From: an uncultured Alphaproteobacteria bacterium
GTDB taxonomy: Bacteria > Pseudomonadota > Alphaproteobacteria > Puniceispirillales > Puniceispirillaceae
Assembly: GCA_913042065.1 (NCBI GenBank)
Contig: CAJWKB010000006.1
Span: 1 to 33,878, forward strand
Reading direction: 5' to 3'
Length of the DNA stretch: 33,878 bases
This document shows positions 1 through 9,791 of this stretch, piece by piece (positions within the stretch are counted from its first letter, which is position 1; each line of letters begins with the position of its first letter). The notes under the pieces are model-generated. The model was not told the origin of the DNA. It did not search any database and was given only the letters and a program-made list of their open reading frames with translations. Position numbers and translations under genes: made by a program.

Positions 1-210
1 GACCTTGCGTGGGTTGCAGCTGGCCGGTATGACGGTTTTTGGGAGCGCGGCCTCTCCAAATGGGATATCGCCGCTGGCATACTATTGGTGCGCGAGGCGG
101 GCGGTTTTGTGTCCGACTTCGCGTCACGCGATAAGGCGCTCGAAAGTGGCCACATTGTCGCCGCAAACCCGACGATCCATGCTGAACTTTTGAAGACCCT
201 ATGCAAATAG
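1..210 (+). CDS. suhB: Inositol monophosphatase family protein, C-terminal part
   Basis: The gene is cut by the left window edge and only the last 69 residues are present, read in frame from base 1 to a TAG stop. The piece carries the family signature WDIAAGILLVREAGG, in which the aspartate binds a catalytic metal. The preceding AAGRYDGFWERGLSKWD also matches the usual C-terminal half of Mg-dependent inositol-1-phosphatases (SuhB/IMPase, FIG superfamily). These enzymes hydrolyse inositol phosphates or related sugar phosphates in the cytoplasm, and SuhB also acts in rRNA transcription antitermination in E. coli. Which substrate is used here cannot be told from the tail. The following gene starts 489 bases on, so co-transcription is uncertain. 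Confidence 0.88.
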   Translation, partial: DLAWVAAGRYDGFWERGLSKWDIAAGILLVREAGGFVSDFASRDKALESGHIVAANPTIHAELLKTLCK

Positions 211-699
211 TGCAACAACGGCATGATGTTTCGAGATAGAGGTGCCAAACCTTGCTACATCATCAAACTACGTTGACTGTCACTTAACCCTCTAATACTC
301 GCCTTAGACCGGGAATGATACGTGTTGCCAAAAATGATCAATCCATAAAATCACTGAGAGCAAAACAAGCTGATCAAGCGTGGCTGCGTTCCGATTTTAT
401 CTTGTTTGAACGTGTCAACTACAATGATGCCCTACGCAATGGAACGATAGGCTTGTATGATACCGCTGTGAACGATTGGACCCTTAGTCTACCGGAAAAA
501 GTTTATTGGCAATCTTGATGACGATAATTTTCCAACATCAATATCGGTCTTATAATCTAAACTACTTAATTGCACCATCCCGTCATCCAACCAAATGTTT
601 TCACCCTATGCCGGCGGCCATATTCCTGCCATTCTTATCGTGATAATTCTTTCCGCCGTCCCTTCAAAGGGGCGAATGTTTACAGGAGCCTAGAAGATT
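211..699. other. Gap between suhB and the ExbB-like gene
   Basis: This is 489 bases without a convincing gene. A 67-codon open frame at 315-518 (+) starts with ATG but has no clear ribosome binding site and no recognisable family. A 32-codon frame at 595-693 (+) has one hydrophobic run and ends just before the next gene, so it could be a leader peptide or chance. A TATAAT box at 551-556 is the best regulatory signal. The length suggests an independent promoter for the following gene pair or a lost gene. Confidence 0.4.
529..556 (+). promoter_or_regulatory. Candidate promoter of the ExbB-like/OmpA-like pair
   Basis: A perfect -10 hexamer TATAAT (551-556) lies 16 bases after TTTCCA, a 4-of-6 match to the -35 consensus. 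It would give a leader of about 135 bases before the ATG at 700. The call rests on pattern matching only. Confidence 0.35.
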
Positions 700-1773
700 A
701 TGACCAATCCCCGCCGATACTTGATCCGGATGATAATCTTTCTGGCCATCGTTGGCTGCATTGCCACCTTGCTCTGGGCACCTCTGCATGATGCTTTCAT
801 GGGTAACCCCGCGCTGAACAGCGTCATTCTAGGTGCCCTGCTGCTTGGGATCGTATATGTTATCCGACAGACACTTCGACTGTCACCTGAGCAGCGCTGG
901 CTGGTTGGCGTGCAGAAAAACGGCAAACTCAAGCAGGCAAACGCAAAGCCAATGCTTCTGGCAACCGTCTATGCCATGCTGGCCGATCAACATCAGGGCG
1001 AACACCTCTCTGCGCTGTCCCTGCGCTCGGTGCTGGATGGTGTTGCCGCCCGCCTAGATGAGGGCCGCGAGATTTCACGGTATATGATTGGCTTACTAGT
1101 TTTCCTCGGCCTTCTTGGCACATTCTGGGGACTATTGCAGACAATAGGTGCGGTTGGTAACGTGGTCGGCTCGCTTGACGCGGACAGTGCCAATTTCGAG
1201 GTAATGATGTCTCAACTTCGTAATGGTTTGGACGCACCTCTGTCGGGGATGGCGACGGCTTTCTCTTCCTCACTGTTTGGACTAGCCGGCTCTCTTGTGC
1301 TGGGATTTCTAGATTTGCAGTTGGGTCAAGCTATGGGTCGGTTTTTCAATGATTTGGAAGATTGGCTCTCAGCTTTCGCCAAATTCAATGACGGTGGCGC
1401 CAGACCCGACAATGTTAATAGCAATGCTTTGGCGTCAGGAATGAGCGAGGAGGCAGCGCGAGCACTTTTGTCACTTTCTCACTCGATTGCCGCCGGCGAA
1501 GAGTCACGAGCCCAATCCCTAGTACAAATGAGCACAATGAACACTTCACTTGCTAGCTTAAACGAGGCCATGGTAGACGATCGTCGTCTGCGAGAGCAGC
1601 TGGCACAGCTAAACGCAAACATTCTTCAACTCTCAGCCGATCTGCAGCGCGACCGAACGCAACAAACGAGCATCGTTGCAAGCGAATTGCGCGCCCTGTC
1701 ATCGTCAATTACCAAGCTTGTCAGCGAAAAGACCGAGCCACGACCAACGCCTCGCGGATCAGAGGATTCCTGA
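700..1773 (+). CDS. MotA/TolQ/ExbB-type proton channel protein
   Basis: A 357-residue inner-membrane protein with four likely membrane segments (about residues 7-27, 40-57, 128-152 and 183-206). The last two hold the MotA/ExbB channel signature: GLLVFLGLLGTFWGLLQT, then SGMATAFSSSLFGLAGSL. A charged tail of about 140 residues with heptad-like leucines follows and is probably coiled. Family knowledge: such proteins form a pentameric proton channel around a MotB/TolR/ZorB-type dimer and turn proton flow into motion across the envelope. Its partner starts 3 bases after its stop, so the two are surely co-translated. ACAGGAGCC lies upstream of the ATG. No flagellar, Tol-Pal or TonB genes are nearby, so it is not called motA, tolQ or exbB. 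The resemblance to ZorA of Zorya is architectural only, because zorC/zorD are absent. Confidence 0.85.
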   Translation: MTNPRRYLIRMIIFLAIVGCIATLLWAPLHDAFMGNPALNSVILGALLLGIVYVIRQTLRLSPEQRWLVGVQKNGKLKQANAKPMLLATVYAMLADQHQGEHLSALSLRSVLDGVAARLDEGREISRYMIGLLVFLGLLGTFWGLLQTIGAVGNVVGSLDADSANFEVMMSQLRNGLDAPLSGMATAFSSSLFGLAGSLVLGFLDLQLGQAMGRFFNDLEDWLSAFAKFNDGGARPDNVNSNALASGMSEEAARALLSLSHSIAAGEESRAQSLVQMSTMNTSLASLNEAMVDDRRLREQLAQLNANILQLSADLQRDRTQQTSIVASELRALSSSITKLVSEKTEPRPTPRGSEDS

Positions 1774-1776
1774 CCG

Positions 1777-3030
1777 ATGGCATTGGCACGCCTAGGTAGT
1801 AACCGCCGTAATGAGAGCTACACTTGGCCAGGATTTGTCGACGCACTGGCCACATTGTTAATGGTCATCATCTTTGTTCTGATGGTCTTTGTTCTCATTC
1901 AAGTTAATCTCGCCTACCGCGTAGCGGGTCAGGATGCGACACTTGGCGAGATGCGCCAGCAGCTTGTTAGCTTGACCGAACTCCTTAATCTTGAGCGTAA
2001 GGCAAGTTCTAATCTCGCCGCTGATTTAGCAAAGGTTTCCAGCGAGCTTGAGGTCACTTCGACTGAACGCGATAAAATCCTGGCACAGTTAGCGAACACA
2101 ACAGAAGCACTGTCCGCTAGCAACGAGGAAATCGCTTCGCTCAGCGAGGAGCAAAAGACTACATTGGCCGCCCTTGAAGCAGCAAGGCAGCGTCTTGACG
2201 ATAGGCTGGCATCATTGAATGCAGCAGAACAGAGTCTTGCCAAAGCGAACACAGAACTTGCTGCCTCGAAAGTTAGCCTTGCATCCACCGAGTCCAGCCT
2301 GGCTGCTGCGCTCAATAAACTGTCACAGGTGCAAAAAGACAATTATACAGCAAATCAACAGGTTGACAGGCTGACCGCAGAGAATAATGCGTCTCAGAGT
2401 GAAATTCTCCAGATGACAAAGGCAGCTAAAGCGCTAAGACAGCGGATTGAAGAATTAACAGCGCTGCTTGCCGATCTAGAGGCGCAGGCAGCGCGCGACA
2501 AGGTGGCGATCGCTAGCCTTGGTAAATCACTGAATAACGCCCTAGCCAATAGGGTTCAGGAACTTCAGCGATTCCGTTCAGAATTTTTTGGCCGCCTGCG
2601 CGAAGTGCTGAGGGGACGTGAGGAGGTACAAATTGTTGGCGACCGTTTTGTCTTCCAATCAGAAGTATTGTTCGATCAGGGCCAGGCCAGCATCGGTAAT
2701 AGTGGTAAAGAACAACTGCAGAAACTAGCCATTACGCTGGCGGATATTGCCACTAAAATTCCCAATGACATCAACTGGGTCCTGCAGGTGGAAGGGCATA
2801 CTGACGATATTCCAATACGTGCCGGTCGATTTGCAGACAATTGGGACCTTTCAACTGAACGAGCGCTATCTGTCGTGCGCTTTTTGGCTGATCAGGGATT
2901 GCCAGCAAACCGTTTAGCAGCGACTGGTTATGGAGAGTTTCAACCGCTTGACTCTGGCAATAATGATGATGCAAGGCAGCGTAACAGACGTATTGAGCTG
3001 AAGATCACCCAGCGCGCGACGCCGCAATGA
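1777..3030 (+). CDS. OmpA-family peptidoglycan-binding stator partner
   Basis: A 417-residue protein in three parts. A short cytoplasmic N-terminus leads into one membrane helix (about 20-43) with an aspartate at residue 22 in WPGFVDALATLLMV, the position of the proton-binding aspartate of MotB/TolR/ExbD. Residues about 50-265 are a long alanine, leucine, glutamate and serine-rich coiled coil. The C-terminus is an OmpA-like peptidoglycan-binding domain with VEGHTDD (338-344), DNWDLSTERA and RQRNRRIELK. The protein should span the periplasm from the inner membrane to the cell wall. The coiled coil is far longer than in MotB, giving an extended reach. It is translationally coupled to the upstream channel gene. 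The biological role of this non-flagellar pair is not evident from the sequence. Confidence 0.85.
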   Translation: MALARLGSNRRNESYTWPGFVDALATLLMVIIFVLMVFVLIQVNLAYRVAGQDATLGEMRQQLVSLTELLNLERKASSNLAADLAKVSSELEVTSTERDKILAQLANTTEALSASNEEIASLSEEQKTTLAALEAARQRLDDRLASLNAAEQSLAKANTELAASKVSLASTESSLAAALNKLSQVQKDNYTANQQVDRLTAENNASQSEILQMTKAAKALRQRIEELTALLADLEAQAARDKVAIASLGKSLNNALANRVQELQRFRSEFFGRLREVLRGREEVQIVGDRFVFQSEVLFDQGQASIGNSGKEQLQKLAITLADIATKIPNDINWVLQVEGHTDDIPIRAGRFADNWDLSTERALSVVRFLADQGLPANRLAATGYGEFQPLDSGNNDDARQRNRRIELKITQRATPQ

Positions 3031-3348
3031 CAAGGAACTATAACCCTGCAAATACAAAAATAGCCATCAGCTGTTGACGATCCAGGGCTGTCAATTGCGT
3101 GGGCAACGCTACATGATCAATTGGCATTCATTGGCAAAAGAAAGCGGCGCATCGGCGCTTTAAATTGGAACACCGAACCGTTGTTGGGGCTTGCGTTGAC
3201 GTGACAATATCGCTATACCACCGCTTCTAACTAGGCGCCAACGTTCCGAGCCTATTTAGCCAGCCGCGTCATTTAACGGGCTCGAGGCAGAAGCCCAATA
3301 ACAGAATTTTTTAGGCAACCGCCAAAAGCATGGAATCAGGAGAGCTTT
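3031..3348. other. Gap upstream of rpmE
   Basis: A gap of 318 bases without a credible open frame on either strand. It contains an imperfect hairpin around 3138-3158 (AAAGCG pairing with CGCTTT) without a T-run, and a candidate rpmE promoter at 3191-3219. A clear Shine-Dalgarno sequence, CAGGAG, lies close to the rpmE ATG. Nothing else was recognised. Confidence 0.4.
3191..3219 (+). promoter_or_regulatory. Candidate rpmE promoter
   Basis: TTGCGT (3191-3196) and TATACC (3214-3219) are separated by exactly 17 bases, 129 bases before the rpmE start. Both boxes are partial sigma-70 matches, so this is a pattern-based proposal. Confidence 0.3.
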
Positions 3349-3570
3349 ATGAAAAAGGACATCCATCCAGACTATCACGAAATCACTGTAGTGATGACTG
3401 ATGGTAGCGAACGCAAAACCCGTTCAACATGGGGCAAAGAAGGCGACGTGCTAAAATTAGATATCGACCCAAAAACACATCCTGCCTGGACTGGCCAGCA
3501 CCGTATTGTGGACTCCGGAGGGCAGGTTGCCCGTTTCAACAAGCGCTTTGCGGGTCTCGGCATGAAATGA
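3349..3570 (+). CDS. rpmE: 50S ribosomal protein L31
   Basis: A 73-residue basic protein starting [19 protein letters not shown], the characteristic start of bL31, and containing THPAWTGQ and a C-terminal FNKRFAGLG typical of alphaproteobacterial L31. It sits on the large subunit and helps form the bridge to the small subunit. The zinc-binding cysteines of the C+ form are absent, so this is the cysteine-free (C-) form, which does not need zinc. It is preceded by CAGGAG and followed 26 bases later by a strong terminator. It appears to be a single-gene transcript. Confidence 0.95.
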   Translation: MKKDIHPDYHEITVVMTDGSERKTRSTWGKEGDVLKLDIDPKTHPAWTGQHRIVDSGGQVARFNKRFAGLGMK

Positions 3571-3596
3571 CTTTTGCCTTCATCAGATGCAAGAAC

Positions 3597-3618
3597 AGGC
3601 CGGTTTTTCCGGCCTTTT
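3597..3618 (+). terminator. Rho-independent terminator of rpmE
   Basis: A GGCCGG stem (3598-3603), a TTTTT loop and a CCGGCC arm (3609-3614), closed by an outer A-T pair and followed by TTTT and further T-rich sequence. It lies between the convergent rpmE and ppdK genes. In the other direction the T-run after the stem is weak, so it mainly serves rpmE. Confidence 0.85.
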
Positions 3619-3646
3619 CGTTTCTTGTTTTAGATTTGAGAGAATG

Positions 3647-6334
3647 TCAACCTTGCCTCCTGATTGCAGCTTGAGCTGCGGCGAGGCGAGCCGCCGGCAC
3701 GCGAAAGGGCGAACAAGAGATGTAATCCAGCCCAACCTCCTCAAAAAATGAAATTGAGGCAGGATCGCCCCCATGTTCACCACAAACACCGAGTTTGATA
3801 TCTGGACGTTGGCTGCGGCCTCCTTCGACTCCGATTTTCACAAGCGCACCTACACCCTCACGGTCGATCGACACAAAGGGGTCTTTGGCAAAAATTTCGG
3901 CATCTGTGTAATGATGCAGAAAGGCACCAGCGTCATCGCGACTGATGCCGAGGGCGGTCTGTGTCAGGTCATTCGTGCCAAAGGAAAAAAATTCGGCTTC
4001 AGCAGCCAGATCATTAGCGCAAATTGCAGCCCGTGGTAATTCCACCATCGTCCCAACCATGTAGAAAAGCTGCTTGCCTAGTCTGGCCATGACGGTCGCA
4101 GCCTCCTCATCAATAACAGCCTTACAGAGCGCAACTTCTTTTCCAGTCGCCGCTAGCGGCACCATGATTTCCAGAAAAGGGGCTTCACCTTCGGCAGCAA
4201 CAGCACAGGCCGCTTCAAAGATGGCGCGCGCTTGCATCCGACAAATTTCCGGATAGGTAACGGCAAGCCGGCATCCACGATGACCAAGCATCGGATTTGA
4301 TTCTGCTAGTTTTAGCGCCCTTTGCCGAGCGGTCTCGTTGGACACGCCGGCTGCCTCAGCAACATCAGCAAGCTCATCTGCAGAATGTGGCAGAAATTCA
4401 TGTAACGGTGGATCAAGCAACCTGATGGTAACAGGCAGACCCGCCATTATGGAGAACAACTCTTCAAAATCCTGACGCTGCATTGGCAATAATTTTGCAA
4501 GTGCTGTCTCACGCCCCTCGGTGTCAGCCGCCATGATCATCTGCCGCATGGCTATGATCCTGTCCTGATCAAAGAACATATGTTCGGTCCGGCAGAGACC
4601 AATACCCTCAGCGCCAAACCCAACTGCCGCACGAGCATCCGCTGGTGTTTCAGCATTCGTCCGGACTGCCATGCGGCGGCGGCCATCAGCCCACTCCATG
4701 ATCGTTGAAAAAGCAACTGACGTGCGCGGCGGGACGGTAGCTACAGCGCCACGATAAACCTCACCACTGCTGCCATCGATGGTAATAATATCGCCCTCAG
4801 ACAATTGCTTATTAATAATAAAAACGGAGCCGCTGGACTCATCGAAGCGCAAATCACTGGCTCCAGACACGCAGGCTCGCCCCATACCCCGCGCGACCAC
4901 GGCCGCATGACTCGTCATACCTCCCCGCGCGGTTAGAATACCAGAAGCAGCATGCATGCCATGAATGTCCTCGGGGCTGGTCTCCAATCGAACCAGAATG
5001 ACCTGATGCCCAGCAGCAGCCATTTCCTCGGCTCTGTCAGCGCTTAGGACAATCTGCCCACAAGCAGCACCGGGTGAAGCGGGCAGACCACGTGTCAGGA
5101 GATCCCTTTCAACTGCGGGATCGAGCGTGGGATGCAATAATTGGTCAAGGGCATTTGGGTCAACGCGCAATAGCGCTTCATCCTGCGAGATTAAACCTTC
5201 CTCAGCCATTTCAACGGACATGCGCAGCGCCGCCTCTGCAGTACGTTTACCGCTACGTGTCTGAAGCATATAAAGCTTGTTTTGCTGGACTGTGAATTCT
5301 AGGTCCTGCATGTCAGAATAGTGTTTTTCCAACTGGTGACGCACTGCAACAAGCTGAGCAAAAACGGCCGGCATCACCTCTTCCATTGACTCACCATCAC
5401 CATCCTGGCGCGCGGCGCGCGTCAGCGGCAGAGGCGTCCGGATGCCGGCGACAACATCCTCTCCCTGAGCATTGATCAGAAATTCTCCATAAAAACTGTT
5501 CTCACCCGTTGATGGGTTGCGGGTAAATGCAACACCTGTGGCGCAATCGGTTCCCATATTGCCGAAAACCATAGCCTGTACATTGACAGCAGTGCCCCAG
5601 GACGCGGGAATACTGTTGAGGCGGCGATATGTGATGGCTCGTGCATTCATCCAACTACTGAAAACCGCACCAACAGCACCCCAGAGCTGAACCCATGGAT
5701 CCTGTGGGAAGTCGATTTCGGCCTCGTCATGAACAATGGTCTTAAACTCTTCCACGAGCGTTTTGAGATCATCGCCCTCGAGACCCGTATCATCGAACAC
5801 ACCCCGATTGAGCTTCATCGTCTCAAGCGCATCTTCAAACAAGCCGTGATCAACACCCATGACAACATCGGCATACATCTGAATGAAGCGGCGATAGCTA
5901 TCATAAGCAAATCGTGCATCATCAGAATGTACAGCAAGGCCGGCGGCTGTCTCGTCATTCAGACCGAGGTTAAGAACCGTGTCCATCATGCCCGGCATCG
6001 ACGCCCGCGCGCCGGACCGAACCGACACCAAAAGCGGGTTTTCCGGGTCGGCGAAATGCGCGCCTGTCTCGGCCTCAATCCGAGAAATGGCATCCCTTAC
6101 CTGGGAGTCAAGCTCAGCAGGATATTCGCGCCTATTGTCATAAAAATAAGCGCAAACTTCGGTTGTAATGGTGAAGCCCGGTGGCACTGGTAGGCCGATG
6201 CCACTCATCTCAGCAAGGTTCGCGCCCTTGCCGCCAAGCAGATTGCGCATTGAGCTGTCACCCTCGGTGCCGCCTGCCCCAAAATTATAGACCCAAGCAG
6301 TGCCAGTCGAACCGGCGATCATTTTTTTAGTCAT
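3647..6334 (-). CDS. ppdK: Pyruvate, phosphate dikinase
   Basis: An 895-residue cytoplasmic enzyme that interconverts pyruvate, ATP and phosphate with PEP, AMP and pyrophosphate. The N-terminal nucleotide-binding domain holds GGKGANLAEM (34-43) and RSGARASMPGMMDT. The central swivelling domain has the phospho-accepting histidine in GGMTSHAAVVARG (His 476). The C-terminal PEP/pyruvate barrel ends with GVCGEHGGDP, with the catalytic cysteine near residue 851. Length and motifs are those of an intact family member. The start ATG is preceded by AGGATTGG and lies 6 bases after the glyS stop, so it is the last gene of the glyQ-glyS-ppdK run. It probably supports gluconeogenesis or PEP/pyruvate balance, and direction in vivo cannot be read from sequence. 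Confidence 0.96.
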   Translation of the reverse strand: MTKKMIAGSTGTAWVYNFGAGGTEGDSSMRNLLGGKGANLAEMSGIGLPVPPGFTITTEVCAYFYDNRREYPAELDSQVRDAISRIEAETGAHFADPENPLLVSVRSGARASMPGMMDTVLNLGLNDETAAGLAVHSDDARFAYDSYRRFIQMYADVVMGVDHGLFEDALETMKLNRGVFDDTGLEGDDLKTLVEEFKTIVHDEAEIDFPQDPWVQLWGAVGAVFSSWMNARAITYRRLNSIPASWGTAVNVQAMVFGNMGTDCATGVAFTRNPSTGENSFYGEFLINAQGEDVVAGIRTPLPLTRAARQDGDGESMEEVMPAVFAQLVAVRHQLEKHYSDMQDLEFTVQQNKLYMLQTRSGKRTAEAALRMSVEMAEEGLISQDEALLRVDPNALDQLLHPTLDPAVERDLLTRGLPASPGAACGQIVLSADRAEEMAAAGHQVILVRLETSPEDIHGMHAASGILTARGGMTSHAAVVARGMGRACVSGASDLRFDESSGSVFIINKQLSEGDIITIDGSSGEVYRGAVATVPPRTSVAFSTIMEWADGRRRMAVRTNAETPADARAAVGFGAEGIGLCRTEHMFFDQDRIIAMRQMIMAADTEGRETALAKLLPMQRQDFEELFSIMAGLPVTIRLLDPPLHEFLPHSADELADVAEAAGVSNETARQRALKLAESNPMLGHRGCRLAVTYPEICRMQARAIFEAACAVAAEGEAPFLEIMVPLAATGKEVALCKAVIDEEAATVMARLGKQLFYMVGTMVELPRAAICANDLAAEAEFFSFGTNDLTQTALGISRDDAGAFLHHYTDAEIFAKDPFVSIDREGVGALVKIGVEGGRSQRPDIKLGVCGEHGGDPASISFFEEVGLDYISCSPFRVPAARLAAAQAAIRRQG

Positions 6335-6340
6335 CCAATC

Positions 6341-8416
6341 CTAGCCTTCCAATTTGGAAAAATTTGCCACCCCAAGCATTCTCTCACGCACCATTGCCAA
6401 CAAACCAAGCCTGTTGTGCCTAACCGAGGGATTATCGTCATTTACAACAACCTCGTCAAAGAAGTGGTCTATGGGCGCACGCATGCTGCCCAGGGAAGTG
6501 AGCGCGGCACTGAGATCGACATTCCTGGATGTTGCTGGCAAAGCCTCAAGCGCCGCATGGAGCTCTGTTTCGGCGGGTTTGACAAACAGACCAGGGTTAG
6601 TCTTGGGAAAAAATGCCTGTTTGTCCTTAGTTTCCTCAGATTTCAAAATGCTCGCTGCACGCCGCCATCCAGCCATCAGGCCAGCGCCGTCTTCACTATC
6701 AAGAAAAGCACCAAGGGTAACAGCTCGATCAGCAAGCAGGCATATATCTTCAAGTTCACCATCGCCAAGCGCAGCGGCGACAACATCATGCGCGATACCC
6801 GCGTCACGCAGACCAACGCGCACACGCTCACGAATAAAGGGCAACAATTCATCATCAATTGTCGCAAATCCATTATAGCCAGCAGCCTTCTGCAAAATTT
6901 TGGGCAAAGGCAGACTGATTTCAGCTTCTGTAAGGATACGAATCACACCAAGTGCCGCCCGACGCAGGGCAAAGGGATCCTTGGAGCCGTTCGGACGTGC
7001 ACCTACTCCAAAAAACCCGACGAGCGTGTCAATCTTGTCGGCAAGAGCGACAGCTAGTCCCTCGGCGGTGTCCGGCAGGCCGACACCTGGACCTTGCGGA
7101 CGGTAATGCGAGGCAATCGCCGCGGCAGTGGCCACCTTCTCGCCGCCACTGACAGCGTAATAGCCTCCCATAATGCCCTGCAATTCGGGAAACTCACTAA
7201 CCATTCCTGTAACCAGATCAGCTTTGGCAAGCAGACCCGCCCGCGCCGCTATAGTTTTATCTGCGCCCGGGATAAGCTGCGCAATGTCAGCAGCAAGCTT
7301 TTCGAGACGCAGCGCCTTGTCGTGCACAGTGCCGAGGCCCTCATAAAAGGCAACTGTAGCCAGACGCGGCAACCAATCGGCAAGCAAGGTGCGCCCATCC
7401 TCAAGCCAAAAAAACTCGGCATCCGCCAAACGAGCACTCAGAACACGCTGATTTCCAGCAAGAATGACGCCATCACGCTCATCATCGGCCAGCCGGTTGC
7501 TGACAACAATAAAACGCGACGAGAAAGACCCATCAAAGGCCTGGAGCGTGATGTATTTCTGATGCGTCTCGATCGAGGACTGCAAAACCTCAGCCGGCAG
7601 CGACATGAACCGATCTTCAATGGCGCCAACAAGCAGGTGGGGGTGTTCGACCAAACCCGCTATCTCTGCAATTTTTAATTCGCTAGTTTTTAGCTCACAG
7701 CCAAAACTAGCGGCAAGCTCTGTCGCGCCCCGCCGAATCATGTTAATCCGAGTAGACTGGTCGACAATTACATGCGCCCCACGCAGTAAATCGACATATT
7801 CATCTGCGCTGCCGATACCGATGAGATCAAGATCTCTAGGAGCCTCAAAATAATGACCTCTGCTGGCTGATGTAAATGCTAGTTTCGCGCCACCCAAATC
7901 CACAGCACCGTCAAGAGCAGAACCATCAAACAGAACATTAACCCGATGCAGTGGACGCACCCAGCGAAAAGAAGTATTCCCCCAGCGCTGACTTTTCGGC
8001 CAAGGAAAATTGGCCAGAATATTGCTAATCATCAATGGTAAGAGTGTAGCAGTAGCAGTCCCCTTCATTTCGGTCCTGGCAAACAGAAATGTCCCCCTCA
8101 GCGTTTCCTCAGCGACGACCTGATCATACGTGAGGCCGGTTGATTTTAAAAAGCCGTTGATTGCCTGTTCCGGTGCGTCGACACGCGGACCGCGCTTTTC
8201 AATGACACTGTCGTTTTGCTGCACCATCAGCCTATCTACGTAGAGCGCAAGATGCTGCGGCGCGACAAAGCTATGCATCTGATCATAGGCAAGATTGACT
8301 GCGGCAAAGGCCTCAGCGAACATGCGGGCAAGGTCTTTGGCGGCGCCCGCTTGCATTCGAGCTGGAATATCTTCGCAAATAATTTCAACTAGCAGATCCG
8401 CAGTTTTTTCAGCCAT
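6341..8416 (-). CDS. glyS: Glycine-tRNA ligase beta subunit
   Basis: A 691-residue beta subunit of the alpha2beta2 bacterial glycyl-tRNA synthetase, which binds tRNA-Gly and supports catalysis by the alpha subunit. The N-terminus [21 protein letters not shown] and the [19 protein letters not shown] region are typical, and the C-terminal third is the helical anticodon-binding region ending [16 protein letters not shown] longer open frame reaches 8467, but the ATG at 8416 is chosen. It overlaps the glyQ stop by 8 bases, as expected for coupled translation, and starts exactly where the family alignment begins. It is followed 6 bases later by ppdK. Confidence 0.95.
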   Translation of the reverse strand: MAEKTADLLVEIICEDIPARMQAGAAKDLARMFAEAFAAVNLAYDQMHSFVAPQHLALYVDRLMVQQNDSVIEKRGPRVDAPEQAINGFLKSTGLTYDQVVAEETLRGTFLFARTEMKGTATATLLPLMISNILANFPWPKSQRWGNTSFRWVRPLHRVNVLFDGSALDGAVDLGGAKLAFTSASRGHYFEAPRDLDLIGIGSADEYVDLLRGAHVIVDQSTRINMIRRGATELAASFGCELKTSELKIAEIAGLVEHPHLLVGAIEDRFMSLPAEVLQSSIETHQKYITLQAFDGSFSSRFIVVSNRLADDERDGVILAGNQRVLSARLADAEFFWLEDGRTLLADWLPRLATVAFYEGLGTVHDKALRLEKLAADIAQLIPGADKTIAARAGLLAKADLVTGMVSEFPELQGIMGGYYAVSGGEKVATAAAIASHYRPQGPGVGLPDTAEGLAVALADKIDTLVGFFGVGARPNGSKDPFALRRAALGVIRILTEAEISLPLPKILQKAAGYNGFATIDDELLPFIRERVRVGLRDAGIAHDVVAAALGDGELEDICLLADRAVTLGAFLDSEDGAGLMAGWRRAASILKSEETKDKQAFFPKTNPGLFVKPAETELHAALEALPATSRNVDLSAALTSLGSMRAPIDHFFDEVVVNDDNPSVRHNRLGLLAMVRERMLGVANFSKLEG

Positions 8417-9338
8417 CAGGCATCTCCCCAGTCTTGCTAGCACCATTTGCGCCAATCCACGCCTCACAACAGCCTCTGGCGAGCGTCCGCACCCGACGAA
8501 TATATGCCGCGCGTTCTGTCACGGAAATAACGCCACGCGCATCCAAAAGATTAAACAGATGACTGGCTTTCATACACTGGTCGTAGGCCGGCAGTGCAAG
8601 CGGCGTCTCAAGAGTCAGCAGACGACCACATTCAGTCTCGGCATCGCGGAAGTGACCGAGCAGCATATCAGTTTCAGCGTGGTAAAAATTCCAACCGGAA
8701 AACTCCACTTCGGCACGGTGGAAAATATCACCGTAACATTTGCCACCCTGGCTCGCTGGCACGCCATCCCAGTCCAGATCATAAACATTGTCGATGCCCT
8801 GGATGAACATAGCCAGACGTTCTAAACCATAAGTTAGTTCGAGTGGAACGGGATTACACTCAATGCCACCAACCTGCTGGAAATAGGTAAATTGTGAGAC
8901 TTCCATCCCATCACACCAGACCTCCCAACCAAGCCCCCACGCACCAAGTGTCGGCGACTCCCAGTCATCCTCAACAAAGCGCACGTCATGCGCTGCTGGG
9001 TCAAGGCCAATAGCCTTCAGACTGCCAAGATACAATTCTTTGCTGTTGGGCGGCGACGGTTTTAAAATCGTCTGGAACTGATAGTAATGCTGCAGCCTAT
9101 TCGGATTTTCACCGAAGCGCCCATCTGTTGGACGACGCGATGGTTGCACATAGGCGGCGCGCCAATGATTGTCTGGCCCAAGCGCCCGTAGCGTTGTCGC
9201 AGGATGAAAAGTGCCAGCTCCAACTTCTATATCGTAGGGCTGCAGGATGACCACACCGTTTTTAGCCCAGTATTGCTGTATATTCAGGAGAATAGACTGG
9301 AAATCCTGCCCCTCAGTAGTGAGGTGTGTCTTACCCAT
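8409..9338 (-). CDS. glyQ: Glycine-tRNA ligase alpha subunit
   Basis: A 309-residue catalytic subunit of tetrameric glycyl-tRNA synthetase, charging tRNA-Gly with glycine. Class II features are seen in [16 protein letters not shown], in [19 protein letters not shown] and in [20 protein letters not shown]. The N-terminus TFQS-like [14 protein letters not shown] is standard. The stop overlaps the glyS start by 8 bases, so subunit production is coupled. About 115 bases separate it from the small upstream gene, enough for a promoter, but no convincing one was picked out. Confidence 0.96.
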   Translation of the reverse strand: MGKTHLTTEGQDFQSILLNIQQYWAKNGVVILQPYDIEVGAGTFHPATTLRALGPDNHWRAAYVQPSRRPTDGRFGENPNRLQHYYQFQTILKPSPPNSKELYLGSLKAIGLDPAAHDVRFVEDDWESPTLGAWGLGWEVWCDGMEVSQFTYFQQVGGIECNPVPLELTYGLERLAMFIQGIDNVYDLDWDGVPASQGGKCYGDIFHRAEVEFSGWNFYHAETDMLLGHFRDAETECGRLLTLETPLALPAYDQCMKASHLFNLLDARGVISVTERAAYIRRVRTLARGCCEAWIGANGASKTGEMPDG

Positions 9339-9452
9339 AAACAGCCCCGTCCGCGGCGAGTAGGTGACGTTCTAAATGCTGAGCGCAACCTAGCCGCAAC
9401 ACCCCCAAAAGGCAAGCGCCAGCGCATGCCAATTTTAGCTTCGGCAACAGCT

Positions 9453-9707
9453 TTATTCCTTCGCACCCGAATTTTTGCATTTGCAGGGCAAAATCACCCA
9501 TGACCCACACACGGGACATTCCTCAAGGTCGAGTGAACCGTTCTTTTTTTCGGCGTTGGTGTAATTATGTTCCGATGAGTTGGGACCTGTTGAATTATCA
9601 TTTTTCTCGCGCGCCACCTCATTGCGGCGTTCGATTATCCGAAACACCTTCCAGACAGTCCACACTACCAGGGCAAGAGCAATCAGTTTGGGCAGGGAAG
9701 GCATCAT
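9453..9707 (-). CDS. Small membrane protein with a zinc-ribbon-like tail
   Basis: An 84-residue protein with one N-terminal membrane helix (about residues 5-25, LPKLIALALVVWTVWKVF), a polar low-complexity linker, and a C-terminal cysteine cluster C64-P-V-C67 ... C75-K-C77 that could bind zinc. The ATG at 9707 is preferred over a GTG at 9734 because GGAG sits 10 bases before it. The architecture resembles small bacterial proteins of the PP0621-like type, a membrane anchor plus a CxxC knuckle, but I cannot assign the family firmly. It lies between sppA and glyQ on the same strand. Function is unknown. Confidence 0.6.
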   Translation of the reverse strand: MMPSLPKLIALALVVWTVWKVFRIIERRNEVAREKNDNSTGPNSSEHNYTNAEKKNGSLDLEECPVCGSWVILPCKCKNSGAKE

Positions 9708-9791
9708 GACGGTCTCACTCCAGAACCACGCCACCAGTCAAGATAGCGCTTACAAAATTAATTCATAGACAGCATCAATGCAGCGCTTGAT

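Noticed and set aside
315..518. 67-codon ORF before the ExbB-like gene as a real gene
   Set aside because: There is no recognisable ribosome binding site or family, so it is kept only as part of the gap description.
700..3030. Zorya anti-phage system (zorA/zorB)
   Set aside because: Only the channel and its OmpA-like partner are present. No ZorC, ZorD or ZorE-like gene lies nearby, and the neighbours are suhB and rpmE, so a core-genome pair is more likely.
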